Position numbers and translations under genes: made by a program. This document shows, piece by piece, positions 17,244 through 27,055 of a DNA stretch of 64,000 nt. The notes under the pieces were generated by a model. The model was given only the letters and a program-made list of their open reading frames with translations, did not search any database and was not told the DNA's origin. Numbering within the stretch: position 1 is the first letter of the stretch; each line of letters begins with the position of its first letter. Source of the DNA: Flavobacterium gyeonganense. GTDB taxonomy: Bacteria > Bacteroidota > Bacteroidia > Flavobacteriales > Flavobacteriaceae. The stretch covers positions 3,968,001-4,032,000 of the forward strand of contig NZ_CP121112.1 in NCBI RefSeq assembly GCF_029625295.1, given 5' to 3'.

Positions 17244-20200
17244 TTATAATTCTGGTAAATAAATATCGAAAGTAGCTCCTTTGTCTTTTTCGCCATTAGC
17301 AGTTATGATTCCTTTATGGTTTTCTACAATTTTTTTTACTATTGCCAATCCAATTCCGGTTCCGGTAAATTCACTTTCAGTATTTAGACGTTGAAAAACT
17401 TCGAAAATGCGGTTTTTGTATTCCGGCTCGAAACCAATTCCATTGTCAGATATCTGAAGATGGTAATACATTTTATCAGGAAAATCGACCTGTATATTTA
17501 TTTTACTTCCTATAATTCTGTCTGCTTTAATTTCTATAATAGGAGCAATTCCATTTCTGGAAAATTTAAGCGCATTTCCAATCAGATTGTGTAATAATTG
17601 TCTGAATTGAAATGTAATAATAGTAGCTTCACCTAAAGGGTGAAAATTGACAATAGCTTTTTTTCCTCAATACGCTCATAAAAATCGCTATGCACTTCTT
17701 CGGCAATTTCATCTAAATTAGCTTTTACAAATACCCTCTCAGCCGAATTAGTTCTGGAATACGTGAGCAAATCCTGAATTAAAGTCTGCATTCTTTTCGC
17801 AGAAACTTCAATCCTGCCTAAATATGTTTTGGCTTTTGCCGAAATGTTCTGTTCGTCAAGGTCAGACAAGCGGCTGGCAAAAGTCTGAATTTTTCGAAGT
17901 GGTTCCTGCAAATCATGACTTGAGATATAAGCAAATGACTGCAGTTCGATATTCATATTAATAAGATCCCTGTTTTTAAGCTCTAATTGTGCAGTACGTT
18001 CAGAAACTTCTCTTTCAAGTTTATCCGTAAAGTTTTTCTGATCCTGAATATCTGTACTGGTGCCTACCCACATTTGTATATTTCCATATTCATCTTTCTG
18101 GGCTATTGCCAGGCTTAACTGCCATCTGTATTCACCGTCATAACGTCTGAAACGGTGTTCAAACAAAAAGTCGTTACCGGTTTTTACAGCCTCCATCCAA
18201 CTATTGATATTTTCCTTCTGGTCATCAGGATGCACAATTTGAATCCATCCCTGTTCTTTTAAATCATCTATAAATAATCCCGTGTATTTATAAACAGATT
18301 TATTAAAGTAATTCAAATTCCCCAATGGGTCGCTGGTCCATATGTGCTGAGGCATAGAATCTGCAAGAAGTCTGAATTTTTCCTCACTTTTCATTAAGGT
18401 TTGATGGCTGTTTTTTTCATCGGTAATGTCTAAAACAGTTCCGAGCATTTTAGTAATATTTTTATTTTCATCAAAAAAGAGTTTACCGTGAACTCTGATC
18501 CAGCACACTTCAGCGTCTGGTTTGATGATCCTGCACTCATATTTATAAATACCTGTCTGAAGTGCAAGTCCGAATGCTTTTTTCAAAACAGGGAGATCGT
18601 CTTTATGTATCTGTCTTTTAATTTTTTGGCGTGTTATGACGCTGCCTTTTTCCTGCCCGAAAATTTGCGGTAAATTTTCAGAATAAATAATGTTGTCTGT
18701 TAGAAAATCTAAATCCCAGGTGGCAATTTCGGCAATTTCAATAGCCAGTCTTGTTCTTTGCTCAGCGACTTCTACTTTTTTGCGGGCTTCCACTTTATTT
18801 GTCACATCATAAACAGTAATCATTATTCCATTTACCGTCCCATTTTTTTCAAAAAGAGGAGTATATTGATAATCCAGATAAAATTTTTCCAGTTTTTCTT
18901 TCTGTTGAATGTAAGCTATTGATTCATTTTCACGAATTGTTATTCCTTTAGAAAGGACATCATTTAAGAGTTCGGGATATTTTTGATCCAATAGTTCAGG
19001 GAATACCTCCAGAATAGGTTTCCCAATTGTTTCATCTGTCTTTCTTTGCCAGATTTTTTCCATCATTGCATCATTTGCTATTTCAATGACATGGTTTTCT
19101 CCCTGAAGATCGTCATGGCTAGCGGTGATTCCATTACAAATTTCCGGAATGCTTTTTCACTTTCTGCCAAAAGATGACGTGATTTTACAGCTTCTGTTAC
19201 TTCATAGCAAACAGTAATAACTCCGGTAATCTCATCATTTTCTTCCTTTAAAGGATAGAAAACCAAATTAAAATAACCTAATTCTTCCTTGCCATGACGG
19301 TTTAAAGTTACCGCAAGTTCATCCGTATAATAAGGTGTTCCATCTTTATAAACTTTTGAAAGTAAAGGATAAACTGTTTTTCTTGCTTCCGGTACTGCTT
19401 CAAAAAGCGGCTTGTCCAGAATTTTATCCTTACTTTTATCAATAATCTTAAGGTAGGTGTCGTTTGCTGTTTCTACTACTAAATCGTTTCCTTTTAAAAT
19501 TGCGATTCCAACAGGAACCTGTTTTATAGTATTCCTGAATTTTTTTTCACTTTCTTCTACTTTATTTCGGGCAGAAACCTGTGTAGTAACATCATTTGCA
19601 ATGGCTACAATTCCAGAGATAGTTCCGTCAGGCTCTTTTAAAGGTTCATAAACAACATTTATAAAAGTGTTTTCAATCTTACCATTTCTTGTTAATCGTA
19701 CCGGGAGTTCATAATCCCTGAAAGTTTCACCATTTGTATATACATTGTTTAAAATAGCCTCCAGTCCCTGACCTGCAGCTTCCGGAAGTGCCTGAAAAAT
19801 AGGTCTGTTTATAACTTCATGTTCCTTTCTTTCCCAAATTTCCAGCATACGTGCATTGGCTATTTCAACAACATATTCCTTGCCTCTAAAAATACACATT
19901 GCATTTGGTGTCTGAAGAATGTTATTAAGATAACGTTTGTTGCTTTCTTCTAATTTTTTGACCAGATTGACTTTATCTGTTGTTTCATTGCAAATAACTA
20001 AAACACCTGCCGGTTTACCTGATTCGTCGTTTACCGGGCTGTAACTGAAAGTCCAGTATACATCTTCCATTTTTCCGTTTCTGTAAATGGGCAGCAATTG
20101 ATCTTCATGCCAGGTTGCTTCTCCATTTATAAGCACGTTGTCAATAAGAGGTTTTATGAAGCCCCAGATTTCAGGCCAGAAATCAGCTCCTTTCTCACCT

Positions 20201-20448
20201 AAAATAAAAGGATGTTTTCCCTCATTTCCGAGGCTTGGGCGATAAGCATCATTATAAAAACAAATATGTTCAGATCCCCAGAATAAAAACATAGGGAATT
20301 TCGAATTTAAAAGTGTGCCAAGTGTTGTTTTTAGACTTTGTGGCCATTTCTCAACAGGACCAACTAAAGTTTTACTCCAGTCTTTAGCCCTTATTAATTC
20401 TCCCATTTCCCCGCCTTTTGCCAGGAAATCCTGATTAGTGTGAATCAT
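17244..20448 (-). pseudogene. Multi-PAS sensor histidine kinase, reading frame broken twice
   Basis: Joined across two single-base gaps, this gene would encode a soluble kinase of about 1070 residues. The start is taken at MIHTNQDFLAKGGEMG. At least five PAS-type units follow, seen as repeats of FRGKEYVVEIANARM, VPVGIAILKGNDLVVETAND and similar. After them come a HisKA motif (YISSHDLQEPLRKI) and a HATPase domain (ISDNGIGFEPEYK, GTGIGLAIVKKI). The frame is lost at CCC 19101-19103 (one base short within FRGENHVIEIAND) and at the seven-T run 17658-17664, where eight would continue into AIVNFHPLGEATI. Three open segments result: 19078-20448, 17633-19066 and 17244-17471. Both protein joins are smooth, so a recent mutation or a sequencing error is likely. 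The single receiver at 16806 is its probable partner. Confidence 0.85.
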
Positions 20449-20682
20449 TTTTAATTGAATATTATAAAAAAAAGAGATGATGCTTAGAATCAATAAATGT
20501 AGTGATTTATAAATAAATTCTTAGACCATAAAGTTCTTAAAAATTGTACTTTTTACATTTTTAACAGATCATCTGAATGAGATAAAAAAAATTTTTTGAG
20601 TTAAAACGTCGGTTTTAAAAGGATGAACTTTGCTAAGTAAGGTTTGGGAAACTTTAAAATAAATCAAATAATTCAAATTGCC

Positions 20683-21023
20683 ATGAAAAACGAACTTTCA
20701 AAACATGAATTAGAATATCTTGATGAATATCAAAAAAAGGATATTGCTGTAATTTTTTATTTCAGGACGGAGTCCTCTTAGAAACCGAATCGAAATATGC
20801 TTATCAGCCTGAAGAAATTTTTATTGTTGCCCATCATCGATATGAAGGAATGAGCAATCCTGAGGATATGTCTATTTTATATGTTATAGAAACAGGAGAT
20901 GAGAAAAAAGGGACTTATTTATTAGGATATGGACCTTCCGGGGATTTAGAAGCGGCTGAATTTTTTAAAGACATACCAGAAAAAAATTATTCGGCGAATG
21001 CGGATATACAAAAGCTCACTTAA
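20683..21023 (+). pseudogene. Hypothetical protein, frame broken at a seven-A run
   Basis: From the ATG at 20683 the frame reads MKNELSKHELEYLDEYQKK and then stops early. Adding one A to the run at 20732-20738 gives about 113 residues continuing GYCCNFLFQDGVLLETES, IFIVAHHRYEGMSNPEDM and TYLLGYGPSGDLEAAEFF up to the TAA ending at 21023. The restored protein is soluble and acidic. I do not recognise the family. The coding-like character of the second part is what supports the gene. Confidence 0.6.
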
Positions 21024-21075
21024 AAGTAATTTTAGATTTATAGATAAATAGGTTAAGGATTTTTTTATTTTGCTG

Positions 21076-21121
21076 AAAAAACAGCTGTTTTGGACATTGT
21101 GTCTGGAGCAGCTGTTTTTGT
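21076..21121 (+). terminator. Rho-independent terminator
   Basis: AAAAACAGCTG (about 21077-21087) pairs with CAGCTGTTTTT (21109-21119) around a loop of about 21 bases. It ends the hypothetical gene upstream. Confidence 0.7.
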
Positions 21122-21285
21122 TTTTGCAGGAATTTTTATAAAGTATTAATTATGAAAGTTGTACGAAAAATTATATAACACTAAATATTTGTAGTTGGAC
21201 GAAATTTGAATTGTTCAAAAGAAGATGATTATGTAATAGTTAAAAATTTGAACACTTAATTATTTGAACTTTTAATTATTATCAA

Positions 21286-22119
21286 ATGAAAAAACTTTAC
21301 TTAAATACAGGCGGAATTAATACCATTTTTAACGATCTTAAAGATAGTCTTAATGGAACTTTGACTTTAGAAAACAATCAGTACAACTTAAAAGTCAAGT
21401 CCAAAAATGCAAACGGAACTATAAGTGGTATTACGCTTAATAAACAAATTTCATACATTCAGTTTGATATTGTTTTTAATGAAGATATTGAATTGAGTAT
21501 GGAGTCATTTGCTAATTCACCAATTCTGTTTACGTATTGTTTTGAAGGTAATGTCACACATAGCTTCGGGATTAACGGCGAAAGAAAAACAATAAAACCG
21601 AATCAAACAGGTATCATACGAAATACTTCTAATATTAATAGTGTTTTGTATTTTGAAGGGTATAAGCATATACAGTTTGCTATGATTTGTAATAATACCT
21701 ATCATGCAGCAGTATCTGAAAACAGCAAATTATTTTTAGATTTAAAAAACAGATTTGTAAGCAAGTCTGGAAATTATATCTATGTGGGTCAGCAAAATTC
21801 AAAAGTTACTGAAAAAATTAAAGAGTTCAATGCTCTTCCTCAAAAAGGAATCGTTAAGAACCTCTTGAAATATCGAATTTTAGAAAATATCCTTCAAATC
21901 GAACTTGACCAGCATATTTATGGATATAGAAAAAATATACAGCCAATTTTATCATTGGCAAACAGACAAATAGTAGAGCTAAAAAGAGTTTCGAACTTTA
22001 ATGTTCTTGAAATATTCTCAGGAGCTGGTTTATCAGGACGAAATTATTTTCCAAGATTATTAAAAGAAAAATATCATTTGTCCTTTAATAAATCATACAA
22101 TCAAAAACTAGTTAGCTAA
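21286..22119 (+). CDS. AraC-like protein with a reduced DNA-binding end
   Basis: This is a 277-residue protein. The first 200 residues form a strand-rich sensor-like region (YIQFDIVFNEDIELSMESFA, then HSFGINGERKTIKPNQTG) as in some AraC relatives. The end reads FSGAGLSGRNYFPRLLKEKY followed by HLSFNKSYNQKL, which looks like one helix-turn-helix of an AraC domain; I cannot see the usual second one. It may be a true but shortened regulator or a protein that has lost DNA binding. It is flanked by terminators on both sides, so it is transcribed alone. Confidence 0.55.
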   Translation: MKKLYLNTGGINTIFNDLKDSLNGTLTLENNQYNLKVKSKNANGTISGITLNKQISYIQFDIVFNEDIELSMESFANSPILFTYCFEGNVTHSFGINGERKTIKPNQTGIIRNTSNINSVLYFEGYKHIQFAMICNNTYHAAVSENSKLFLDLKNRFVSKSGNYIYVGQQNSKVTEKIKEFNALPQKGIVKNLLKYRILENILQIELDQHIYGYRKNIQPILSLANRQIVELKRVSNFNVLEIFSGAGLSGRNYFPRLLKEKYHLSFNKSYNQKLVS

Positions 22120-22137
22120 TAAGCCTTATATATTGAA

Positions 22138-22169
22138 AAAAACAGCTTTTACCGAAGCTGTTTTTTTTA
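22138..22169. terminator. Terminator between convergent genes
   Basis: AAACAGCTT pairs with AAGCTGTTT around a short loop, with A residues before and eight T after. Confidence 0.8.
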
Positions 22170-22185
22170 TTAGAGAGTTTTATGC

Positions 22186-22449
22186 TTATTGTTCTTTTTC
22201 GTAGTAAATTAGGAAATAAACCATAATTAAATTTAAGAACAAAGAAACACTATTCGTAACGATTACAGGCAAATCTTTTTTCAAAATCCCGTAAACAACC
22301 CATATAGCGATTCCAAATGTCAGGACGCCAAAGGTAAGCAGTGAAATTTGCTTTACCTTTTTTGTTTTCCAGACCTTTATAATTTGTGGAATTACCGAAA
22401 TGGTTACGCAAATACCCGCAAAAAGACCAATCAGATCAATGTAATTCAT
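22186..22449 (-). CDS. SemiSWEET / PQ-loop family small transporter
   Basis: This 87-residue protein has three transmembrane helices. The PQ motif lies in ICVTISVIPQIIKVWKTKK, and the following ISLLTFGVLTFGIAIWVVYG and NSVSLFLNLIMVYFLIYY match the SemiSWEET triple-helix bundle, which dimerises to carry small sugars. It starts 17 bases after the SDR stop on the same strand, so the two are probably co-transcribed. The substrate is not known. Confidence 0.88.
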   Translation of the reverse strand: MNYIDLIGLFAGICVTISVIPQIIKVWKTKKVKQISLLTFGVLTFGIAIWVVYGILKKDLPVIVTNSVSLFLNLIMVYFLIYYEKEQ

Positions 22450-22466
22450 AATTTTGATTTTTTAAG

Positions 22467-23315
22467 TTAGCCTCCCACAAGTTCACCGCCGTTAATGTGA
22501 ATAAATTGGCCGGTAATGTAACTGCTGTCCTCAGAAGCTAAAAAAACATAAGCCGGACCAACTTCAGACGGCTGACCTGCACGCCCCATTGGATTGTCTT
22601 TTCCAAAATCAGAAACCTTATCGAATGTTGCAACAATCAACGGTGTCCAGATAGGTCCGGGAGCCACTCCGTTAACCCTGATTTGCCTTTTTGCCAGCAT
22701 GGTTGACAATGATCTGGTGAAAGTTAGAATGGCACCTTTTGTACTCGAATAATCCAAAAGATGTTCGCTTCCTCTGTAAGCCGTAACCGAACTTGTATTT
22801 ATAATGCTGTCACCTTTATCTAAAAAGGGTAAAGCGGCTTTAGTAATATAAAAATAGGGGTAAATGTTGGTCTCGAATGTTTTTTGAAGTTGTGCTGCAG
22901 TAATCTTTTCAAGTTCATTCTGAGGAAACTGAACTGCTGCGTTGTTTACAATTATGTTTATTTTACTAAAAGTTTTTACACAGCTTTTTATGGCGCTTTT
23001 ACAGAATTTTTCATCTTTCAGATCACCACTTATTAGCAGGCATTGCTGACCTTCTTTCTCAATAAGCTCTTTTGTTTTTTGAGCATCTTTATCCTCTTTG
23101 AGATAAACAATAGCTATGTTAGCACCTTCTCTGGCAAAATGAACTGCAACACTTCGCCCAATTCCACTGTCACCTCCGGTTATAAAGGCTACTTTTCCCA
23201 AAAGTTTTCCGCTTCCATTATAATTTTCTTTAATAATTTCTGGTTCAGGATTCATCAAATGTTCGTTTCCTGGCAAATTTTGTTTTTGTTCAGGAAATAT
23301 TTTTATCTTTTTCAT
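22467..23315 (-). CDS. SDR family oxidoreductase (YhdF/YghA-like stress type)
   Basis: This 282-residue SDR has a roughly 40-residue N-terminal extension (FPEQKQNLPGNEHLMNPEPE) typical of the YhdF/YghA group often found with stress genes. The cofactor motif is TGGDSGIGRSVA, then NNAA, the catalytic Ser in NTSSV, Tyr-xxx-Lys in YSSTKGA, and a C-terminal YITGQFIHINGG. The substrate is unknown. It leads an operon with the SemiSWEET gene. Confidence 0.9.
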   Translation of the reverse strand: MKKIKIFPEQKQNLPGNEHLMNPEPEIIKENYNGSGKLLGKVAFITGGDSGIGRSVAVHFAREGANIAIVYLKEDKDAQKTKELIEKEGQQCLLISGDLKDEKFCKSAIKSCVKTFSKINIIVNNAAVQFPQNELEKITAAQLQKTFETNIYPYFYITKAALPFLDKGDSIINTSSVTAYRGSEHLLDYSSTKGAILTFTRSLSTMLAKRQIRVNGVAPGPIWTPLIVATFDKVSDFGKDNPMGRAGQPSEVGPAYVFLASEDSSYITGQFIHINGGELVGG

Positions 23316-23567
23316 GACTCATTTTTTTTACAATACTTTACTAAAATAGCCCTAACCCCCAGTAATTATTGACTTAAAAGAATTTTAGATTGTCGCAAAA
23401 GGTCTTTTGATTTATAAATAATTTCAATATGGGAATTATGTAATTAATATGTTTTTAAATAAAAAAAGTGTTAATTTTTTTTAGATATATTTGAGATTTT
23501 ATAAAATTTAACTTAGAAGTAAATTTTCAAAATTTACTGTAACTATAACACTTTAGCTTACAAATAG

Positions 23568-24790
23568 ATGGTATTAATTGTAGACGATATAAAGGCAAAT
23601 ATACTTGCCCTAAAAAAACTTTAGAGCTGCATAATATCGATGTAGACACCGCAGAATCAGGTGAAGAGGCATTAAAGAAAATTTTACAGATAAATTATTC
23701 CCTCATCATAATGGATGTTCAGATGCCTGGACTGGATGGTTTTGAGGTAGTGAAAATCCTTTCCGGAAATAAAAAAACAAAAGATATTCCTGTTATTTTT
23801 CTTTCAGCACTTAATATAGAAAAAAAATATATTTTTAAAGGTTATGAAACCGGTGCAGTAGAATATATTACGAAGCCGGTTGACTCTGATTTGCTGATTT
23901 TAAAAGTAAAAACATTCCTAAAGATTTACGAACAGCAGAATCAGTTAAGAGAAATGAAAGAGCTTCTGTCTAAAGAAATCAAAATCAGAAAAGAAGCGCA
24001 GGATAACCTGGAAATAAAAATTACAGAAAGAACCAAAGAATTAATAATAAAGAACGAAGAACTGGAACTTAAAAACCATGAGCTTCAGCAGTTTGCATGG
24101 GTAGTTTCACATGATTTGAATGAGCCAATCCGAAAGATTCAGATTTTTATTAAAATCATTAAAGATTTATATCTTGCCAAAGATGATAAAGCGGTTGATT
24201 ATGTGAACCGAACTATTAAATCAGCTGAAAGAATGCAGACGTTAATCACTGATTTACTGGCTTATTCAAGGTTATCTGCAAAGGTACAGCCTGAAAAAAC
24301 AGATTTAAATGAAGTTTTGCAAGAAGTGCTTTCTGATTTTGATTATCTGATCGAGCGTAAAAACGCTACAATAAAAACAAATGTACTTCCAACTATAGAC
24401 AGTATTCCGAGCCAGCTGAGGCAGGTTTTCCAAAATTTGATCGGAAATGCCCTTAAGTTTTCTAATAATACCGAAAATCCGATAATCGAAATCACTTCAG
24501 AATTGATTGAAACCAAAGATTTCGATGCAAAACCTTCTCCAAACGGAGACTATTGCCGTATCACTGTAAAAGATAACGGAATTGGTTTTGATGAAATTTA
24601 CCTGGACAGGATTTTTATCATTTTTCAGAGCCTTAATGATCGTCAAAGCTATGAAGGAACAGGTATTGGACTTGCAATTGCAAAAAAAATAATCGAAAAA
24701 CATAACGGACTAATTACTGCCAAAAGCCAAATAGGCAAAGGGGCAAGCTTTATTATGGTTTTACCTTTAGAATATCAGGAAATAAAATAA
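23568..24790 (+). pseudogene. Response regulator-histidine kinase, frame broken at a seven-A run
   Basis: The ATG at 23568 opens MVLIVDDIKANILALKK and the frame stops after the seven A at 23612-23618. One more A gives TLELHNIDVDTAESGEEALK and a continuous protein of about 407 residues. It has a receiver domain with phosphoacceptor Asp near 50 (LIIMDVQMPGLDGFE), a coiled-coil linker (about 125-170), a HisKA motif with His near 182 (VVSHDLNEPIRKI) and a HATPase domain (IGNALKFSNN, VKDNGIGFD, GTGIGLAIAKKI). A downstream start at 23711 would lose the acidic pocket. It is the first gene of the CheB/CheR operon, six bases before the CHASE3 kinase. Confidence 0.85.
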
Positions 24791-24796
24791 TTTTAT

Positions 24797-27055
24797 ATGA
24801 AGCAAAACAACTTTAAAAGAAATTTATTAATCAGCTCATTAGTTTCTTTATTTATATTAATGATAAGCTCTACAGCTTCATTTTTAAGTATAAGAAACCT
24901 TTTAAACAGCAACTACTGGGTAAATCACACTCAGGAAGTGATTTATAATCTTAATGAAGGTATATCAATACTTACCGATGCCCAGACCAGTATGCGGGGT
25001 TATTTAATAACCGGAAACGAACAGTTTCTGGACCATTACAATGATGCCGAAAAAAGATCGGATAAGATTTTTGGCATAATGGACGAACTCACACAAGATA
25101 ATCCTTCCCAGCAAAGAAACCTAAAAGAAGTAAAGGAACGTACAAATGTTTTTTACAAATACCTTCACAATCTGGTGGTAAAAAAACGACTGGGCGGACA
25201 AACTGCTACTTTTGATCTGAACGAAGGAAAGAAAATGATGGATGAACTTCGTGCGTACTACAAAAGCATTGAAAATACTGAACAGGTACTTTTAAAGGAA
25301 CGAAATGCCAATTCTCAGCGATATGGTAACTATAGTTTTATTTTAATTATTGCAGCTTTCATAATCGCTTTTATTATAACGATAATGTTCTTGCTGCGTA
25401 TTTTAAAAGATTATAATGAACGTTCTTTTCTTCAGGAAGAGTTAGAAAAAAAGGACAGGGAAACTGCTGAAAGAATTCACGCAATAAGTACAGTTGCATC
25501 TAATATTTCACAGGGCAATTACGATATAAGGGTCGATGATACAAACTCTGATGCATTAGGTAGCGTTGGAGAGTCTTTAAACAGTATGGGGATTTCCTTA
25601 AAATCATCTTTTGATTTATTGTCTCAAAAAGAATGGCTGCAAACCGGTATTGCCCAGCTAAATAATGTGATGATTGGAGATAAGGAACTCGAAACACTAT
25701 CGAAAGACGTTATTGAATTTTTATGCCAATATACGAAAAGCAGTGCTGGCGTTATTTATTCAACAGAAGGTGATGAATTGTATGCAATTTCGGGTTACAG
25801 TTATCTTCCCAACAAAAGCAGGGAACATATCAAGAAGGGAGAGGGATTGATTGGGCAATGTGTGGCTTCAAGAAAAATACTGGAATTAAAATCCTTTTCT
25901 GAAAATGATGTTCAGATTACCTATGCCCTTGGTGAAATAAAACCTAAACATATTGTTGCTGTCCCTTTAATTGATACCAAAATTGAAGGTGCTTTTGAAT
26001 TAGCAAACGTAAAAGAGTTTACTGAAATTGATTTAGAATTTCTACAGACTGTTTCTAATAATATAGCGATTGCCATAAAATCAACCCGAAACAGAAAACG
26101 TGTTTTGGAACTTCTCGAGGAAACCCAGGCACAATCAGAAGAGTTAAGAATTCAGCATAGTGAATTGGAAGCTATGAACGCCGAATTAGAAACCCAGACT
26201 GAAAAGCTACAGGCTTCAGAAGAAGAATTAAGGGTGCAGCAGGAGGAGCTGGAACAGACTAATGAAGAACTATCAGAACGAAGTGTGTTATTAGAAGAAA
26301 GAAATACTGAAATTCAGAAAAAATCTGAAGCATTGGAACTTACCACACGTTACAAGTCGGAGTTTTTAGCAAATATGTCACATGAGTTAAGGACTCCTTT
26401 GAATTCTATTTTGCTCTTAAGCCGCTTATTAGCTGAGAATAACAACAAAAGCATGAATTCCGAAGAAATTGAGTTTGCTAAAGTGATTCAGAGTTCAGGA
26501 AACAGTTTGTTAGGCTTAATTGATGAAATCCTGGATTTATCTAAAATTGAAGCCGGTAAAATGGAACTAGAATTTTTAGATGTTTCAACCAAAGAAATAA
26601 CAGACAATCTGTCAAATTTATTTTCAGTAGTAGCAAAAGAAAAAAAGATAGACTTTGAAATCATCGCCAAAGATGCACCTGTAGTTATAAAAACCGACAA
26701 AATGCGTTTGGAGCAAATCCTTAAAAATCTAATTTCAAATGCAATTAAATTTACAGAAAAAGGATCTGTAAGTTTAGAAATCAAGTTGAATGACGACGAT
26801 GATAAAATAATCTGTTTTATTGTAAAAGATACCGGAATCGGGATACCATTGGATAAGCAGCCATTGATTTTTGAAGCTTTCCAACAGGCAGACGGCTCTA
26901 CGAAAAGAAAATATGGCGGAACCGGTTTAGGTCTTTCAATAAGCAGGGAACTGGCCAAATTGCTTAAAGGAGAAATTATTTTGCATAGTAAAGTAAACGA
27001 GGGAAGTACTTTTACCCTATGCCTTCCTGTTTTTGGTTCCGAAATAAAAAAATAA
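24797..27055 (+). CDS. CHASE3-HAMP-GAF sensor histidine kinase (probably the front part of a hybrid kinase)
   Basis: This membrane kinase has 752 residues as read. One membrane helix lies at about 10-33, a CHASE3 sensor follows (TDAQTSMRGYLITGNEQFLD) and a second helix lies at about 180-203. Then come HAMP, a GAF domain (about 280-430) and a long Glu/Gln-rich coiled coil (about 436-514, including EEELRVQQEELEQTNEEL). The kinase has His529 in NMSHELRTPLNS and a HATPase domain (ISNAIKFTEKG, DTGIGIP, GGTGLGLSIS). The frame stops just after the seven A at 27046-27052. One more A would fuse it to the three receivers downstream, giving a protein of about 1190 residues, a common architecture. CHASE3 points to an extracytoplasmic signal. 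Confidence 0.88.
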   Translation: MKQNNFKRNLLISSLVSLFILMISSTASFLSIRNLLNSNYWVNHTQEVIYNLNEGISILTDAQTSMRGYLITGNEQFLDHYNDAEKRSDKIFGIMDELTQDNPSQQRNLKEVKERTNVFYKYLHNLVVKKRLGGQTATFDLNEGKKMMDELRAYYKSIENTEQVLLKERNANSQRYGNYSFILIIAAFIIAFIITIMFLLRILKDYNERSFLQEELEKKDRETAERIHAISTVASNISQGNYDIRVDDTNSDALGSVGESLNSMGISLKSSFDLLSQKEWLQTGIAQLNNVMIGDKELETLSKDVIEFLCQYTKSSAGVIYSTEGDELYAISGYSYLPNKSREHIKKGEGLIGQCVASRKILELKSFSENDVQITYALGEIKPKHIVAVPLIDTKIEGAFELANVKEFTEIDLEFLQTVSNNIAIAIKSTRNRKRVLELLEETQAQSEELRIQHSELEAMNAELETQTEKLQASEEELRVQQEELEQTNEELSERSVLLEERNTEIQKKSEALELTTRYKSEFLANMSHELRTPLNSILLLSRLLAENNNKSMNSEEIEFAKVIQSSGNSLLGLIDEILDLSKIEAGKMELEFLDVSTKEITDNLSNLFSVVAKEKKIDFEIIAKDAPVVIKTDKMRLEQILKNLISNAIKFTEKGSVSLEIKLNDDDDKIICFIVKDTGIGIPLDKQPLIFEAFQQADGSTKRKYGGTGLGLSISRELAKLLKGEIILHSKVNEGSTFTLCLPVFGSEIKK

